DNA of 64,000 nucleotides from Muraenolepis orangiensis (GCA_027704905.1 CM051018.1:21592114-21656113), one strand, 5' to 3'; numbered from the stretch's first letter, positions 36,073-60,120 are shown. Notes: a model not told the origin generated them from the sequence alone. Numbers and translations: made by a program.

Positions 36073-36195
36073 CACAGTAAAGTCAAAAGATACAGAGAGT
36101 ATGTCGCTGTGAATATGTGGTTTCAGTTATATGATTGTGTATGCTGGCCTACGTCCACGTGTGTGGCGTGTGTGTGTCTGTCTGTCTGTCAGTGT

Positions 36196-37835
36196 TTAGT
36201 GGACTTCCAAGGCAGAGAGCTTCAGGTCTCCCTCCACCGCAACGTAGGTGATGACTTTGGTCCCGCTGCGGTTTGGAAAGAGCACTTCCTGTCCGCCGGG
36301 AAGTTCCACTCTGAAATTGTCTCCCATCAGCTTAAACAAAAACTGCAACAACAAAACAAAACGTAAAAACGTATGGAACCAATCTATGAACATTTAATTC
36401 ACTTGTGACATTTACATCTCCGTTGACCAATAATCTCTCTGTGTGGCGGTCGAGCGGGAAAATTGAGCCGAAGAGCAGAACAAACGGTTGACCTGGGGCG
36501 GCAGTATAGCTCAGGAAGTTGCTGGTTCGATCCCCGTCTCCTCCTAGCAAAAACCGTCGAGGTGTCCTTGAGCAAGACACCCTAAATGCTCCTGACGTGC
36601 CGGCTGTCTCCTTGCACGGCTGACTCCGCCGTCGGTGGTTGAATGGTGTGTATGAATGGGTGAATGTGAGGCATGACTTATATAGCGCTTTGGATAAAAG
36701 CGCTATATAAATGCAGTTATTACCATTACCTCGACGTGCTGACCGTGCCAGAGGCCCTGACAGTTCTGCCGCTGCTCTTGTGCCCAGCAGCCCCCGACCA
36801 GGGAGTTACACACCACCAGGGTGCTGCCCCCCTGGAATCGAGGGTTGAAGTGGAGCGCCAGGTCCTGCTCCCCGGCACCCAGGTTTACGCTGAACCTGAA
36901 CGGGCAATAGGGCGCGAGTGTGAGAGGTTCAAGATTCAAGACTTTTTATTTGCCATTTTCAACAAGTACAATGGAATGCTTACTCCCCATTCCCGCCTAC
37001 AGTATGAAATTGTAGAACACAGTGACGGACACCAGCAGGTGGCGCTGTGCAGTGGTAATCCTCACTCCCCGAAGCCCAAATAGACCTTCTAGCGATGAAG
37101 CTAGGGCCTATGGCTTTTAGCTCTCACGTTAGAACGTCCCCTCTCATGCCGGAGGTCGTCAGTTCGAGCCCAGTGCGGGACACTGACTGGTACAACAATA
37201 CCGTTGATGGATGATATGTACATGTGTTATATTGTGCAATAATGGGACACAGGGGCGGGGAGGAAACCGGTTTATAGCGAAACAGAGCAGATGGTACATG
37301 CTAGTGCTCCTTCTCGAGTGTGTGTGGTGATGGAGGTGGATGGTGGACCAACCACACACACAGTACACCATTGATGTCCTGTTTTGGGAAGGCGTGAGCA
37401 CTTAAGAATGTTAAGAATGTTACCTATTTGCTCCATTTGGTACGAATCCCTTCACTCTCAGCTGATCTCCAACCTGAAGATGCACATTCTTCAGCTTGAG
37501 CTCCTGTGAAGCACAATGGCATGAGATCCTGTGAAGGTTAAAGCTAATCTAGATCATATAACGCACAAGGTCATAAGGTTAAAGCTGCTCTAGATCCTGT
37601 AAAGCACAGGTTCAAGAGGGTAAAAGTTGCTCAAGATTCAGGTTCAAGCTGCTCTAGATCAAGTGAAGGTTAACGCTACTCTAGATCCTGTTAAGGTTTA
37701 AATAAATCAGCTCTATGTGTCACGGTTACGGTGGTTGGCAGGGGGCGTGGCCTAGCCACGTGCGCTGGTTCCGCACACACTCCTGTCAACAATTACGTTG
37801 GTTGGCAGGGGGCGTGGTCTAGCCACGTGCGCTGG

Positions 37836-37881
<46 letters not shown>

Positions 37882-38755
37882 GGACTCAATTTCCCCCGGT
37901 GTCATTTGTTGATCACCTCACCTGGGGTATATATACTTTGTCTATCCTTTACCCCAGCGTGAGGTCGTTACGTATACTGCACGTTCTCCCGTCTGTTTCG
38001 ATCGCCCGACTGCGTCTATCGGAGAGATAGTTCGCACCCCGGTCGCCTGCCTACTCTACTTCCACGTAGTTCTCCCCGTTTACCCTTGTGACTTTGTGTG
38101 TTGTGTGCTTTAAGAATAAAGCCGTTCGTATCGCTCCACTCTGTCGTTGTCTGCGTTCGGGGTCCAACCCACTCCCTCATCACTCGTGACACTATGACTT
38201 CTTTGCTGCAGCCAGGACTGGACTGGACTGGACTTCAACTCATTTGGAAAGATCTCCCTTCTGTAATTTAGCTCTTCAGACTTAATAGTAGCACTTAATA
38301 TAGTAGTAGTAATATTATACTTAAGTAGCAGTAATTAGTAGTAGTACTTAGTAATAATGACGGCTTTTATATAGGGCTTTTATCCAAAGCGCTTTACAAG
38401 TCATGCCTCACATCACACATTCATACACCGACGGCGGAGTCAGCCATGCAAGGAGACAGCCAGCATGTCAAGAGCAGGGTGTCTTGCTCAAGGACACCTC
38501 GACAGTTTTTGCTTGGAGGAACCAGCGACCTTTCGGTTGTGAGGCGACCGCTCTACCTCCTGAGCTATACTGCCGCCTACACTTAGTAGTAGCCTCGGGA
38601 TGTCCTCATATATCCTGACATTCCATCCTGTAATCCTTACATCCTGAAATACACCGAAAACATCTGGACTATGGACATGAGGCTAACTTAGTTAGCCTCA
38701 CGTACTTAGCAGGGCAAATCCATTTGAACAGAAGCTATGAAACCAGACCTACCAT
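36196..38755 (-). CDS. Proto-type galectin, copy G4 (complete, 131 residues)
   Basis: Exons: ATG 38755-38753, exon 2 37503-37424 (80 bp), exon 3 36895-36730 (166 bp), exon 4 36342-36196 (147 bp with stop); the frame is open. Residues 2-28 come from exon 2, 28-83 from exon 3 and 84-131 from exon 4. Ligand residues H43, N45, R47, N58, W65, E68 and R70 are intact, and the C-terminus is LSALEVH. It keeps the TATA-like stretch about 55 bp upstream of the ATG that G3 has lost. Intron 1 holds a solo LTR and a SINE; intron 3 holds the forward SINE. It is the copy nearest the unique flank and ankrd1. Confidence 0.88.
36496..36729 (+). mobile_element. tRNA-derived SINE in G4 intron 3
   Basis: As in G3, uninterrupted, with its CATTAC-type tail adjoining exon 3. 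Confidence 0.75.
37032..37046 (+). promoter_or_regulatory. CTCF-like motif, galectin G4 intron 2
   Basis: CCAGCAGGTGGCGCT, same placement as in the other copies. Confidence 0.5.
37718..38191 (+). mobile_element. Solo LTR, 474 bp (Ty3/gypsy-like)
   Basis: Begins TGTCACGG and ends CGTGACA (TG..CA) with the 5-bp target duplication CTATG on both sides (37713-37717 and 38192-38196). It contains a TATA-like GGGTATATATACTTTG and an AATAAA at about 38114. An internal direct duplication around GTTGGCAGGGGGCGTGG is followed by a (CA)n run (37838-37878). Unit 3 has the empty site at about 29758. No internal retroviral coding region is present, so it is a recombination product. Confidence 0.88.
38354..38580 (-). 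mobile_element. tRNA-derived SINE in G4 intron 1
   Basis: Copy of 29913-30139, inherited through the duplication, with the same ACTTAGTA flanks (38346-38353 and 38581-38588). Confidence 0.8.
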
Positions 38756-39817
38756 GTTGTTTCTTCGTAAAGGCAACCTTGTTTCCTGTGGACTGTAATA
38801 CCTAAATAGATAATATAAGAGATACTTCTTTTAGAAGTATTGTCGTAGTTCAGTGTTGTTTCTTCTTAGTTTCTCTTTCTCCAGCCAAGGAACAGTGAGA
38901 ATGAAACCAGGATGTTGTTTTTTAAGGGGGCTGCCATCTGGGGTCTGTGTGTCATATCCTTAGTATTCACACCTCACTTCTGCATACATTCTGCATACTA
39001 GTGATCAACACTAGTTTGCCTGTGAAGCCCAAAGTGACAGTTTAGTATTAGTACTGTACAGTATAGTATTAGTAGTGCTGTACAGTATACACTAGTATAG
39101 TATTAGTACTTAATACAGTATATTATTAGGAGTACTATTAAGCATATAGAGTATAGTGTTAGTAGTACTATACAGTTAATCGTATAGTATTAGTACTTCT
39201 ATACAATGCACAGTATATTATTAGGAGTACTATACAGCATTTCGAGTATAGTGTTAGTATTACCATACAGTTTATAGTATAGTATTAGTAATGCTGTACA
39301 GTATAGTATTAGTAGCGCTTTACTGGATACAGTATTAGTCCTTAGTATGAGTAGTACTTGTTGAAAAGTATTTTGGCCATTGGAAGCATGGCCATTGGAA
39401 GACACAGCCAGAGGTTAACCAAGCATCTTCAGAGAGACGATGGGCAAACATGACTCTTCTCTCGGGAAACGTTCACATCGTGGGCCGTAACAACAAAACG
39501 AAATAATAGGTGAGGAGTTGGGAGTGGCCATCGTAGCAAGTCGAGGATGGGCCATGGCTTGAGTCAGACAGGCGTGTGTATGTGGGGATGGGTGGGTGGG
39601 TATGTGTGTGTGCGAGGGTGTAGTATGTGTGTGTGCGAGGGTGTATGTGGGAAGGCAGGGGCGGTATGGGCATAATATCAACACAAATTGCTTTAAGTTG
39701 CTTTATTTAACAACACAATAAATAAAAACAGGTATTTACATACATACACTATTCACTGTCAATATCTTGACCTCAATCTATATCTACAATATCTTGACCT
39801 CAATCTAAGACATTCTT

Positions 39818-40004
<187 letters not shown>

Positions 40005-40028
40005 TCCCGCTGCCTCTCTTGGCAAACG

Positions 40029-40042
40029 CTGCCCTCTAGTGG
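40029..40042 (-). promoter_or_regulatory. CTCF-like motif at right edge of array
   Basis: CTGCCCTCTAGTGG, reverse orientation, 11 bp from a second, forward motif. Confidence 0.45.
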
Positions 40043-40052
40043 TGAGTGGCAG

Positions 40053-40067
40053 ACAGCAGGTGGCGCT
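40053..40067 (+). promoter_or_regulatory. CTCF-like motif spanning the duplication breakpoint
   Basis: ACAGCAGGTGGCGCT. Homology between units 3 and 4 ends inside it: at 34422 the paralogue stops after ACAGCAG. Confidence 0.5.
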
Positions 40068-40577
40068 GAACACATTATCAACTTAACCTTAAACCATCAT
40101 ATTCTGCGTCAATACATCTATCAATAAACCAAAACAACTGAATATTTAGCAAATCAATCAATCAATCAATCAATAAATATGTTTTGCCAAATCATTGTCC
40201 AGCAATGTTTTAACATATTCTCATCTATGAATATACTGGTATTGTATTGTATTGTTGTACTTTGTGATGTGTTTGTGTATTAGTTAATTTTGTGTGGTTG
40301 GACTCCTGGGTTACGTTTGATAATCATAAACTTTCCCAGCTATAGTAAAGGTCAAAGGTTAAACTAAAGGTTAAGTCCCCTTAGCCTGGAAGTACATACT
40401 TCACGCTACTGAAGACCAGATGGATCCATACTGTGAACTCTTCTGAAGGCAGAGCTCCGGCTGTATGTATCCACTCTGTATTAACCGCAACAGGATATCC
40501 TAACAAGGGCTTTCTGGACCCAGTAGATCATGTCTCCTCCTCTTCCTCCTCTTCCTCCTTCTCCACCTCCTCCTCCT
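40068..40577. other. Unique spacer between galectin array and ankrd1
   Basis: No gene recognised. It includes an (AATC)n run near 40158 and the presumed 3' UTR and downstream flank of ankrd1, which is transcribed toward it. Confidence 0.5.
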
Positions 40578-44940
<4,363 letters not shown>

Positions 44941-44969
44941 GTTAGAGTGTTGGAGGTGCAGGTCGTCTC

Positions 44970-45085
44970 GGAGGTCTAGAGGTAGTCTACTGGTGGTCTA
45001 CAGGTGGGTCTACAGGTAGTCTACTGGTGGTCTACAGGTGGGTCTACAGGTAGTCTACAGTTGGTCTACAGGTGGTCTAGAGGCG
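44970..45085. repeat. Short minisatellite in ankrd1 5' leader
   Basis: Repeats of GTCTACAGGTGG and GTCTACTGGTG immediately upstream of the ATG; probably transcribed if the TATA box at 45214 is used. Confidence 0.75.
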
Positions 45086-45213
45086 GGTACAGGTGGGTCG
45101 GGTTTGCGGGTCTGCGGTGTATCAGGAATGCGTGTTAATCTCCAGCCCTGGCGTCGTAGAGCTCTGTCCCTTCTGTCCCTCAGTTGTCTTGGTGGCACAT
45201 GTCCCATCCCTGT

Positions 45214-45221
45214 CTTATATA
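45214..45221 (-). promoter_or_regulatory. ankrd1: Putative TATA box of ankrd1
   Basis: TATATAAG on the minus strand, about 275 bp upstream of the ATG. A GGAATG (45127, complement CATTCC, TEAD/M-CAT-like) lies between it and the start codon. ANKRD1 is known to be driven by muscle factors; use of these sites here is inferred. Confidence 0.55.
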
Positions 45222-45299
45222 GACTCCCGGGCTCTGCAGATGTCACCCTGGTCTCGGGTTACCATGCCGACACCGCTACTGAAATCATGGTTCCCATCC

Positions 45300-45606
45300 C
45301 TGTACCCCCCCCCCCTCTCTCATTCCCCCCCCCCCCCCCCCTCAGACCCACCCACCCACCGGAGCTATCTGCTGCCATGGTGGTGTGTCATGCGTGGGCA
45401 CTGAGCCAGGGCAGTGGGTGATGTCACCGCGGTCAGGTGACATCAGAGGACCGTCCCTCGTCCAAACCCTTCTGCGGGCTCCAGGAGATAGATTGATAGA
45501 TAGGGGTAGAGGTGGAGTGGGTGAGGTCAATGGCAACACATCCCGCCCACCCACATTCTGACATACAGACACACATATCTTCCTCACACACACACACACA
45601 TATCTT

Positions 45607-45646
<40 letters not shown>

Positions 45647-46087
45647 ACATACACACACGCCACGACATACAGCCACACTCGCCTGACACCTGATGCCGCC
45701 ACGCCGTCCGTGACCTCAGCATTCCCACATGAGCTGTGCTGTGTGACATGTGGCCATAATGTCCTGTTGACTACCTCATCACAATCTGAGTTCACTATTC
45801 ACCTTCTAAATCCACTCTCACGTCCAGAAGGTGATGGAGTGGGTCTACTCTGTAGTCCAACGATCACTAACGACTAGATTTGATTAAATTTTAAATGTAT
45901 CTAATCTAATCGAATCGAATCTAGTCCTTAGTGATAGTTGGAGGAGGCCTACTCTGAGTGAGAGATAGTTAGGCTACTATAGTAGGCCTTCTCTACTATA
46001 GTAGGCCTTCTGGCCTACTCTAACTATCTCTAACTGAATGTGTAGGGATGTGTTTGTGTGTGTGTGTGTGTGGGGGGGGGGGGGGAT

Positions 46088-46124
<37 letters not shown>

Positions 46125-46560
46125 TGTAGGGATGAGTGTGTGTGCAGGGATGAGTGTGTGTGTGTGTGTGTGTGTGGTGGTGTTCCTGCCCAAGGTCCAT
46201 TGAGCCTGTCCAGCTCGAAGCTCCTGGTTCTCCCAGATGTCTTGAGTGTTAGAGCCGGGCGGACGCATCATAATCCTCTAGAAGTATTAATAGCACCCGT
46301 GCCAAATGCCGGCCCAGGATATCTAGAGGACTTTATTATTAGCTGTGTAAATCCCCCTCTCTGTCCCTCCGCTGGTCCTCTCTCACCCCGGGCCAGAGAG
46401 GACCAGAGGGTGAAGTCATGATTGATGGCTGTGGTGTGCTTGGCTGTTTACGGCAGTGTCATCATATGAAGATAATCCAGCACTTAAAGAGACAAACTGT
46501 TTACTCATAATTCATATCAAATACCTCCACTTCCCATACGTGTTACAACCCTGTGCCTGG
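45300..46560. repeat. Intergenic, simple-repeat rich
   Basis: Holds C-runs (45306-45341), (CA)n (45585-45645), a G-run (46071-46085) and (GT)n (46045-46180). No gene seen. Confidence 0.7.
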
Positions 46561-46564
46561 AAGT

Positions 46565-48360
46565 GACTGCATAGTGGCTCCACACCCAGTACCACACCAG
46601 TACCACACCAGTACCACATCAGTACCAAACCAGTACCAAACTAGAGGGTACATAGAGCGCACACCTCGATGTAGAGCATACCTCCGCTACCCAGCAAAAA
46701 GTCCCATGGATCCAGATCTGTGCCAAAATCTTATCAGCTGTTCCCCGGCCCATAAGTAATCGAACCCCCGAGTTCTGTCCAATTCCTTAACCTTTTGAGT
46801 TACATTGATAACAGACAAACAAGAACAGACCAACAGGGCCGAAAACCTTACCTCTTCCCGTCTTCGATGGCGGAGGTAACCATTACTAAACCAGTACCAC
46901 ACAAGTATTAAACCAGTACCACACAAGTATTAAACCAGTACCACACAAGTATTAAACCAGTACCACACAAGTATTAAACCAGTACCACACAAGTATTAAA
47001 CCAGTCAAGTCAAGTCAAGTCAAGTTTATTGTCACTTCACAGTTTACACAAGTATAAAGCAGTGGTGTGAAAATATTATGTGCAAAACCCGACGACAGAC
47101 AAAAAAATAAAATAAAAAATAAGATAAAAATAGAATAAAAATAGAATAGAATAAAGTAAAAAAATTAAAATAAAAATGCAATTTATAAAATGCAATATAT
47201 CGGCACAGAAAAAAAGCAATATGTATATATAAATCAATGTAATAAAATATACATTGTTATATGCTATACGCCTTTGTTCAGCAGCTTGATGGCCTGCCGA
47301 GTGCGGTGCAGTTCCCGTACCAGGCGGTGATACACCCTGTAAGAACACTCTCGATGGTGCCGTTATAGAATGTTCTCAGGATGCGGGGGCCCATGCTGAA
47401 TTTCTTCAGACGCCTGAGGAAATACAGGCGTTGTTGGGCCCTTTTCACCACGTGTGTGGTGTGCGTGGACCACGTGAGGTCCTCGGAGATGTGCACGCCG
47501 AGGAACTTGAAGCTGCTGACCCTCTCTACTGCAACACCGTCGATGGAGATAGGGCTGTGCTCTCTCCTCTGCTTCCTGAAGTCCACGATCAGCTCCTTGG
47601 TCTTCTTGACGTTGAGGGCGAGGCTGTTCTCCTGGCACCACTGCTCCAGCGATCCAACCTCCTCCCTGTAGGCTGTCTCGTCGTCGCCGGCGATCAGGCC
47701 CATCACTGTCGTGTCGTCAGCAAACTTGATGATGACGTTGGAGCTGTGCATAGCCATGCAGTCGTGGGTGTAGAGGGAGTAGAGGAGAGGGCTCAGCACG
47801 CATCCCTGGGGGGCTCCTGTGTTGAGGGTGAGTGGCTCTGAGGTGGTGCTGCCCATCCTCACCACCTGCCGGCGGTGCGACAGGAGGTCCAGTATCCAGC
47901 TGCACGTGGATGGGGGCACGCCTAGCCCTCTGAGCTTGGTGTCGAGCTTGGCAGGAACTATCGTGTTGAACGCTGAGCTGTAGTCCACAAACAGCATTCG
48001 CACATAACAGTTCTTTCCCTCCAGGTGGGAAAGGGCAGTGTGGAGGGCCATGGCAATTGCGTCGTCCGTGGATCTGTTTTGACGATATGCAAATTGCCAT
48101 GGGTCCAACGTGGCAGGTAACACAGAGCCAATCAAATCCTTGACCAACCTCTCGAAGCATTTGCTGACAATCGAGGTGAGGGCTACAGGTCTATAGTCGT
48201 TCAGGCATGTTACCTTGGGTTGTTTAGGGACAGGCACAATGGTGGACATCTTGAAGACAATAGCCTCACAAGTATTAAACCAGTACCACACAAGTATTAA
48301 ACCAGTACCACACAAGTATTAAACCAGTACCACACAAGTATTAAACCAGTACCAAACACA
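46565..48360. repeat. 22-bp minisatellite interrupted by a LINE
   Basis: Units of CCAGTACCACACAAGTATTAAA occur at 46585-46640, 46888-47004 and again at 48265-48355. The L2-like LINE lies between, so it inserted into the repeat. Confidence 0.8.
47005..48262 (-). mobile_element. 5'-truncated L2/CR1-like LINE
   Basis: The minus strand encodes reverse transcriptase segments CLNDYRPVALTSIV, FAYRQNRSTDDAI, FVDYSSAFNTIVP, NTGAPQGCVLSPLLYSLYTHD, the catalytic FADDT and KFLGVHISEDLTW, then breaks after TGCITAWYGNC. The 3' side has a (TCAAG)n run with TTTATTGTCAC and an A/T-rich tail. The N-terminal part and endonuclease are missing. It is an inactive insertion between ankrd1 and pcgf5. Confidence 0.9.
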
Positions 48361-48439
48361 TCACAACCACAACAGCACCAAACCACTGTAGATACTATAT
48401 ATAACTATACATATATAACTATATAACTGTACTATATAT

Positions 48440-48767
48440 ATAACTGTGAGGAGAGGGGGGAGAGGACAAGAGCATACGAGGTGAGGAGAGGAGAGGAGAG
48501 GAGGAGAGGAGAGAGGAGAGGAGAGGAGAGGAGAGGAGAGGAGAGGAGAGGAGAGGAGAGGAGAGGAGAGGAGAGGAGAGGAGAGGAGAGGAGAGGTGAC
48601 GAACATCAGAGGGGGAGGGAGAGGAGGAGGAGGAGAAGAGGAGGAGAGGAGGAGGAGAGAGGAGGTGAATAACATTCCTATATTGGGAGGAGGCAGTCTG
48701 GCGACACACTATCTAGGGCAATGAAACAGGAGCCCCACACACACACACACACACACACCCATACCAT

Positions 48768-48807
<40 letters not shown>

Positions 48808-49264
48808 ACACACACACACACACACACTCAGTTTATAACACAAACATGTGTATATATACAGAAATGAATTTATATATATATATTTATATGCATTTGATGT
48901 CTTGTTGCTGAAGCACTGAAGAAGTGATGTGTGTGTTATTATTCACCTCTCAGACCAGAGTCTGGAAGATACTAAATATAGAATAACTCTCTCTCTCTTT
49001 CGCTCTCTCCAGTTTCTAACACGATGGAGAGATGAGTTGAAGGAGAAGAGGATACACCTTAATCTGTCATCACCTCATCATCACTCATCATATTAAATCT
49101 CTCTATCTCTATAAATACATATGTGCTATATCTTGTCATAGCTATATCTCTAAATATGTCTTCACATCTCCAAATACTTCTCTATCGCTCCCACTGTATC
49201 TCTCACTCTCTCTGTCTCTCGCTGTCTCTCTCTCTCTCTCCCCCGTTCTGTGTGTGTGTGTGTG

Positions 49265-49307
<43 letters not shown>

Positions 49308-49464
49308 AATTAAATTAAATTAAATTCAGTCATTATGTGTTCTGTGTGTCTATCACCCCCCCCCCCCCCCCCCCTCTCTCTTTGTCTCTTTCTCTCTCGA
49401 CTGAGAAGGGGATGGTTGAGAAGATGGTTTAGGTGTTTTTATTTTGAATGAGAGACATATAGAT

Positions 49465-49554
<90 letters not shown>

Positions 49555-49600
49555 GGAGAGGGAGATACTAGTCCAGTAAAAACAGCTAGGATATGGGCAC
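48440..49600. repeat. Intergenic simple repeats
   Basis: (GGAGA)n at 48480-48597, (CA)n at 48737-48827, CT-rich stretches at 49197-49307, a C-run at 49357-49374 and (GA)n at 49468-49550. No gene seen. Confidence 0.85.
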
Positions 49601-50005
49601 TGTATAACAGCAGTGTTTCTCAAACCATGGGCCTTGGGAGTCGTGGCTAGCCGGGCTGCCCTCCAAAACAACCTGCTATAAATACAGTTTGGCTGGTAAT
49701 AATTCTGGAGTGCATGTCTTCATGCACGGGACCAGCGGGTCAGTTGGGTAGCAGACACGCAAAGCGCAGGTGGGGGCCCAACCCCTTTGGGAGATGCGTT
49801 GCACACCAGAGCTGTAAATAAACGACGGCATGCACGTGGGCACCCAAGGGCCAAACATCAGAGTCACCTGCCCATTGACCCCCCCCCCCCCTCACTATAC
49901 AATAGCCCTGGTAGAAACACCGGTCTGAGACCCACTCTCACCCAGCAGCTGTCCGTACGAACGGTAAAACGGACGGCATTCATGTGGCCATATTTAACCA
50001 AATTG

Positions 50006-50110
50006 CTTTACAAGAGATACAAGATACAAGATACAAGATATTTTATTGGCCATTTGTAACAAGGACATTGGAATGCTGACTCCCCATTCCCTCCGGCAGT
50101 ATACAGCTCA
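50006..50110. repeat. Dispersed repeat fragment related to galectin intron 2 insert
   Basis: (GATACAA)n, then TTTTATTGGCCATTTG, and a segment ending GGAATGCTGACTCCCCATTCC, closely matching the block at 1524-1600 and its paralogues. Confidence 0.6.
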
Positions 50111-50710
50111 TATAGATATGGCTCTCGTTCAGCCGTTCATCACACACACGTTCATCACACACACGGCGGTGTGTCCGCCATGCGAGGAGACTCGTCAGCC
50201 AACCTGTGAGGAGCAGTTCGAGGGCCTCCACACTCGGCTGGTAGGAGCCAGGGGATCGCTAGCATTTTAAAGTGCCAGTAGTGCAGCAGCATCATGAAAA
50301 CAGTGCAGTACAGTGCAGTAACTGTAATGAGTCCAGAAAGTCCAGCAAAAGTATTGGACGTGGTAAATCAGACCACATCATTAACATTCAACTTATCACA
50401 TCACTCCAAATCACTGATTGAAAAATGACACCCACTTCAATTTAATTTGATTGAATTGCTATGTTAATTTGTCCACTTGGTGAGGCTTGATATAGAGGCT
50501 GATCTAGAGGGGTTCTGATGGCTTGTGTTTGTGCTGTTCTCATGCTGTGGTTTCCCCACACAGGAAACTGAGCAGATTCACAACCTAAAGCCCCTTCCCT
50601 TCCAGGCTGAGAAGGGGAGGGTTTCCCCTTTTAACAAGTTTAGGTATGAGTTAAAGATAAAGGAAAACACCTTGAATGATGAGAAACAGACACATAGAGA
50701 GAGTAGAGAG

Positions 50711-51720
<1,010 letters not shown>

Positions 51721-51878
51721 AGTGTGTTAACTTTAGTCTTTAAGCGTGCGGTATTAAACGCCGCTGCTAATGCCGCGCAGGAGAATGGGGACATGAAGCT
51801 CATCCCCCCCTCCCGTAGTACGGGCTCCTCCCCAGCAGCATGGTGGTGGTCCTGAGGTCGCGATTTTTCGCAAATGCG

Positions 51879-51910
<32 letters not shown>

Positions 51911-51949
51911 ACACACACACACATAAACACACTCGCTGTGTGTGTCGGC

Positions 51950-52120
51950 CAATAGTCGGTCGGTTACACAACCGCTCCCCCCTTGCATGCCGCGTCGCTC
52001 CTCCGCCCACCGCATCGCCGCCGCTAGTTCCGCCTTCCTGCCGCTCCGTCGTCCCGCCGTCAGGATAACAACAACAACAACAACAACCACAACCTGCCTG
52101 TTCTCAACTCCTCTCCGGCG
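51950..52120 (+). promoter_or_regulatory. pcgf5: CpG-rich promoter and probable noncoding exon 1 of pcgf5
   Basis: A GC- and CpG-rich block (GCCGCGTCGC, CATCGCCGCCGC) ends at CTCTCCGGCG/GTAAGG, a strong donor (52121). An acceptor TCTCTCCAG/G at 52910 would join it to the coding exon. CpG richness continues to about 52,300. Exact start site unknown. Confidence 0.55.
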
Positions 52121-52542
52121 GTAAGGAGATTTTATTACAATTAACGTTACGCGTCGTCAGACGTTAGGTGAACGTGTAAGACCGACGGTGGCGGTGGCGG
52201 ACGGGCAAACTTTGACGCCTCCTGTCCCGGTAAACGTCATTATCCGCCATCCGCCCCGCCGACTGCTGGGTTTCAGTGCGTGATTTTTGGCGTCCACGTT
52301 ATCGGTTCCACTAACCAACTACGTATTGCCGGCGTGCGTGTGCGCGTTCTCGTGCGTGCGTGTGCGCGTTCTCGTGCCGCCCGTGGATGTTTTGACACAC
52401 AGGTGACGTAGACTGTGACGTTCCTTAGCGATGACGTAACCGAACCCGCTGTCCTGCGTGAGTGACGTGGTGTCGGTGAGCTGCGCAGCGGGGATGGAAT
52501 GTTCCAGCGAATGGACACATACACACACGCACACGCACGCAC

Positions 52543-52584
<42 letters not shown>

Positions 52585-52944
52585 ACGCACAGGACAAGAA
52601 CAACACACACACACACACACACACTATCGGAACTTCAAATCCACTTTTTGGGTGTCTTCTGTCTATGGTTCCACATGAGTTGGGCTATAACGTCATTCTT
52701 GTACTACTATGTAGTGTTATATACTGTATATGATATACTGTACATAGTATAGTATGTAGGCTACATATATTGTACAAATATGTCATCTTACTAACCGGCC
52801 TGTCCCTTTTTAATCATCAAATATATGTTTAGAAACAAGATCAGAAATGTACCGTTAAAGTAGTGCTTCACGCTTCCTGTGTGTGTGTGTGTGTGTGTGT
52901 GTCTCTCCAGGTTTGAGAGGAGAGGAGACGACCACCCACCGGTC

Positions 52945-52980
52945 ATGACCCTAGCCCCGCCCCCCAGACACGACCTTTAA
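52945..52980 (+). CDS. uORF 1 in pcgf5 leader (11 codons plus stop)
   Basis: ATGACCCTAGCC to TAA, in the predicted 5' UTR part of the first coding exon. Context TCATGA is weak. It may dampen translation. Confidence 0.4.
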   Translation: MTLAPPPRHDL

Positions 52981-52995
52981 CCCTGCGGTACAGAC

Positions 52996-53058
52996 ATGCT
53001 GGTGTCGCTCGGAGGGCCGTGGACTGGCCTGGACCCAGAGGCCATCAGAACCCTCTAG
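52996..53058 (+). CDS. uORF 2 in pcgf5 leader (20 codons plus stop)
   Basis: ATG at 52996 (context GACATGC) to TAG at 53056-53058, ending where the CTAG-rich stretch begins. Confidence 0.4.
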   Translation: MLVSLGGPWTGLDPEAIRTL

Positions 53059-53205
53059 AACCATCTAGACTCATCTAGAACCCAGTCTAGTCTAGATCAG
53101 GTCTGGTCTAGAGCTGGTCTAGGTCTAGTCCGATCTAGGTCTAGTCTAGATTTGGTCTGGTCTGATCCAGGTCGAGTCTAGATCTGGTCTCGATCTGCTC
53201 TGGTG
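53040..53205. repeat. TCTAGA-rich leader repeat
   Basis: Many TCTAGA, GTCTAGTC and GGTCTGGTC units between the uORFs and the pcgf5 start codon. The self-complementary TCTAGA units could fold the mRNA leader. Confidence 0.7.
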
Positions 53206-53302
53206 TAGCCTCCCAAGCTGCTATCTGATTGGTCCATTGATCTTCCAATGAGGCACCTGCTGCACTGATCGGGAAGCGGGTGTGGTCAGGGCGGCGGTCG
53301 TC

Positions 53303-59793
<6,491 letters not shown>

Positions 59794-59795
59794 AC

Positions 59796-60120
59796 TCAAC
59801 TGGACTCAACTGGACTCACCTGAACTTGCATGGAACCACCTGGATTCACCTGAACCCACTCCCTACTCACCTGCATTCACCTGGATTCACCTGAACCCAC
59901 TCCCTACTCACCTGAATTCACCTGGATTCACCTGAACCCACTCCCTACTCACCTGAATTCACCTGGATTCACCTGAACCCACTCCCTACTCACCTGAATT
60001 CACCTGGATTCACCTGAACCCACTCCCTACTCACCTGAATTCACCTGGATTCACCTGAACCCACTCCCTATTCACCTGAATTCAACTGAACTCCCCTGAA
60101 TTCAACTGAACTCCCCTGAA
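59796..60120 (+). repeat. 41-bp minisatellite in pcgf5 3' UTR
   Basis: About five 41-bp units containing CACCTGGATTCACCTGAACC, starting right after the stop codon, so probably transcribed. Confidence 0.85.
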
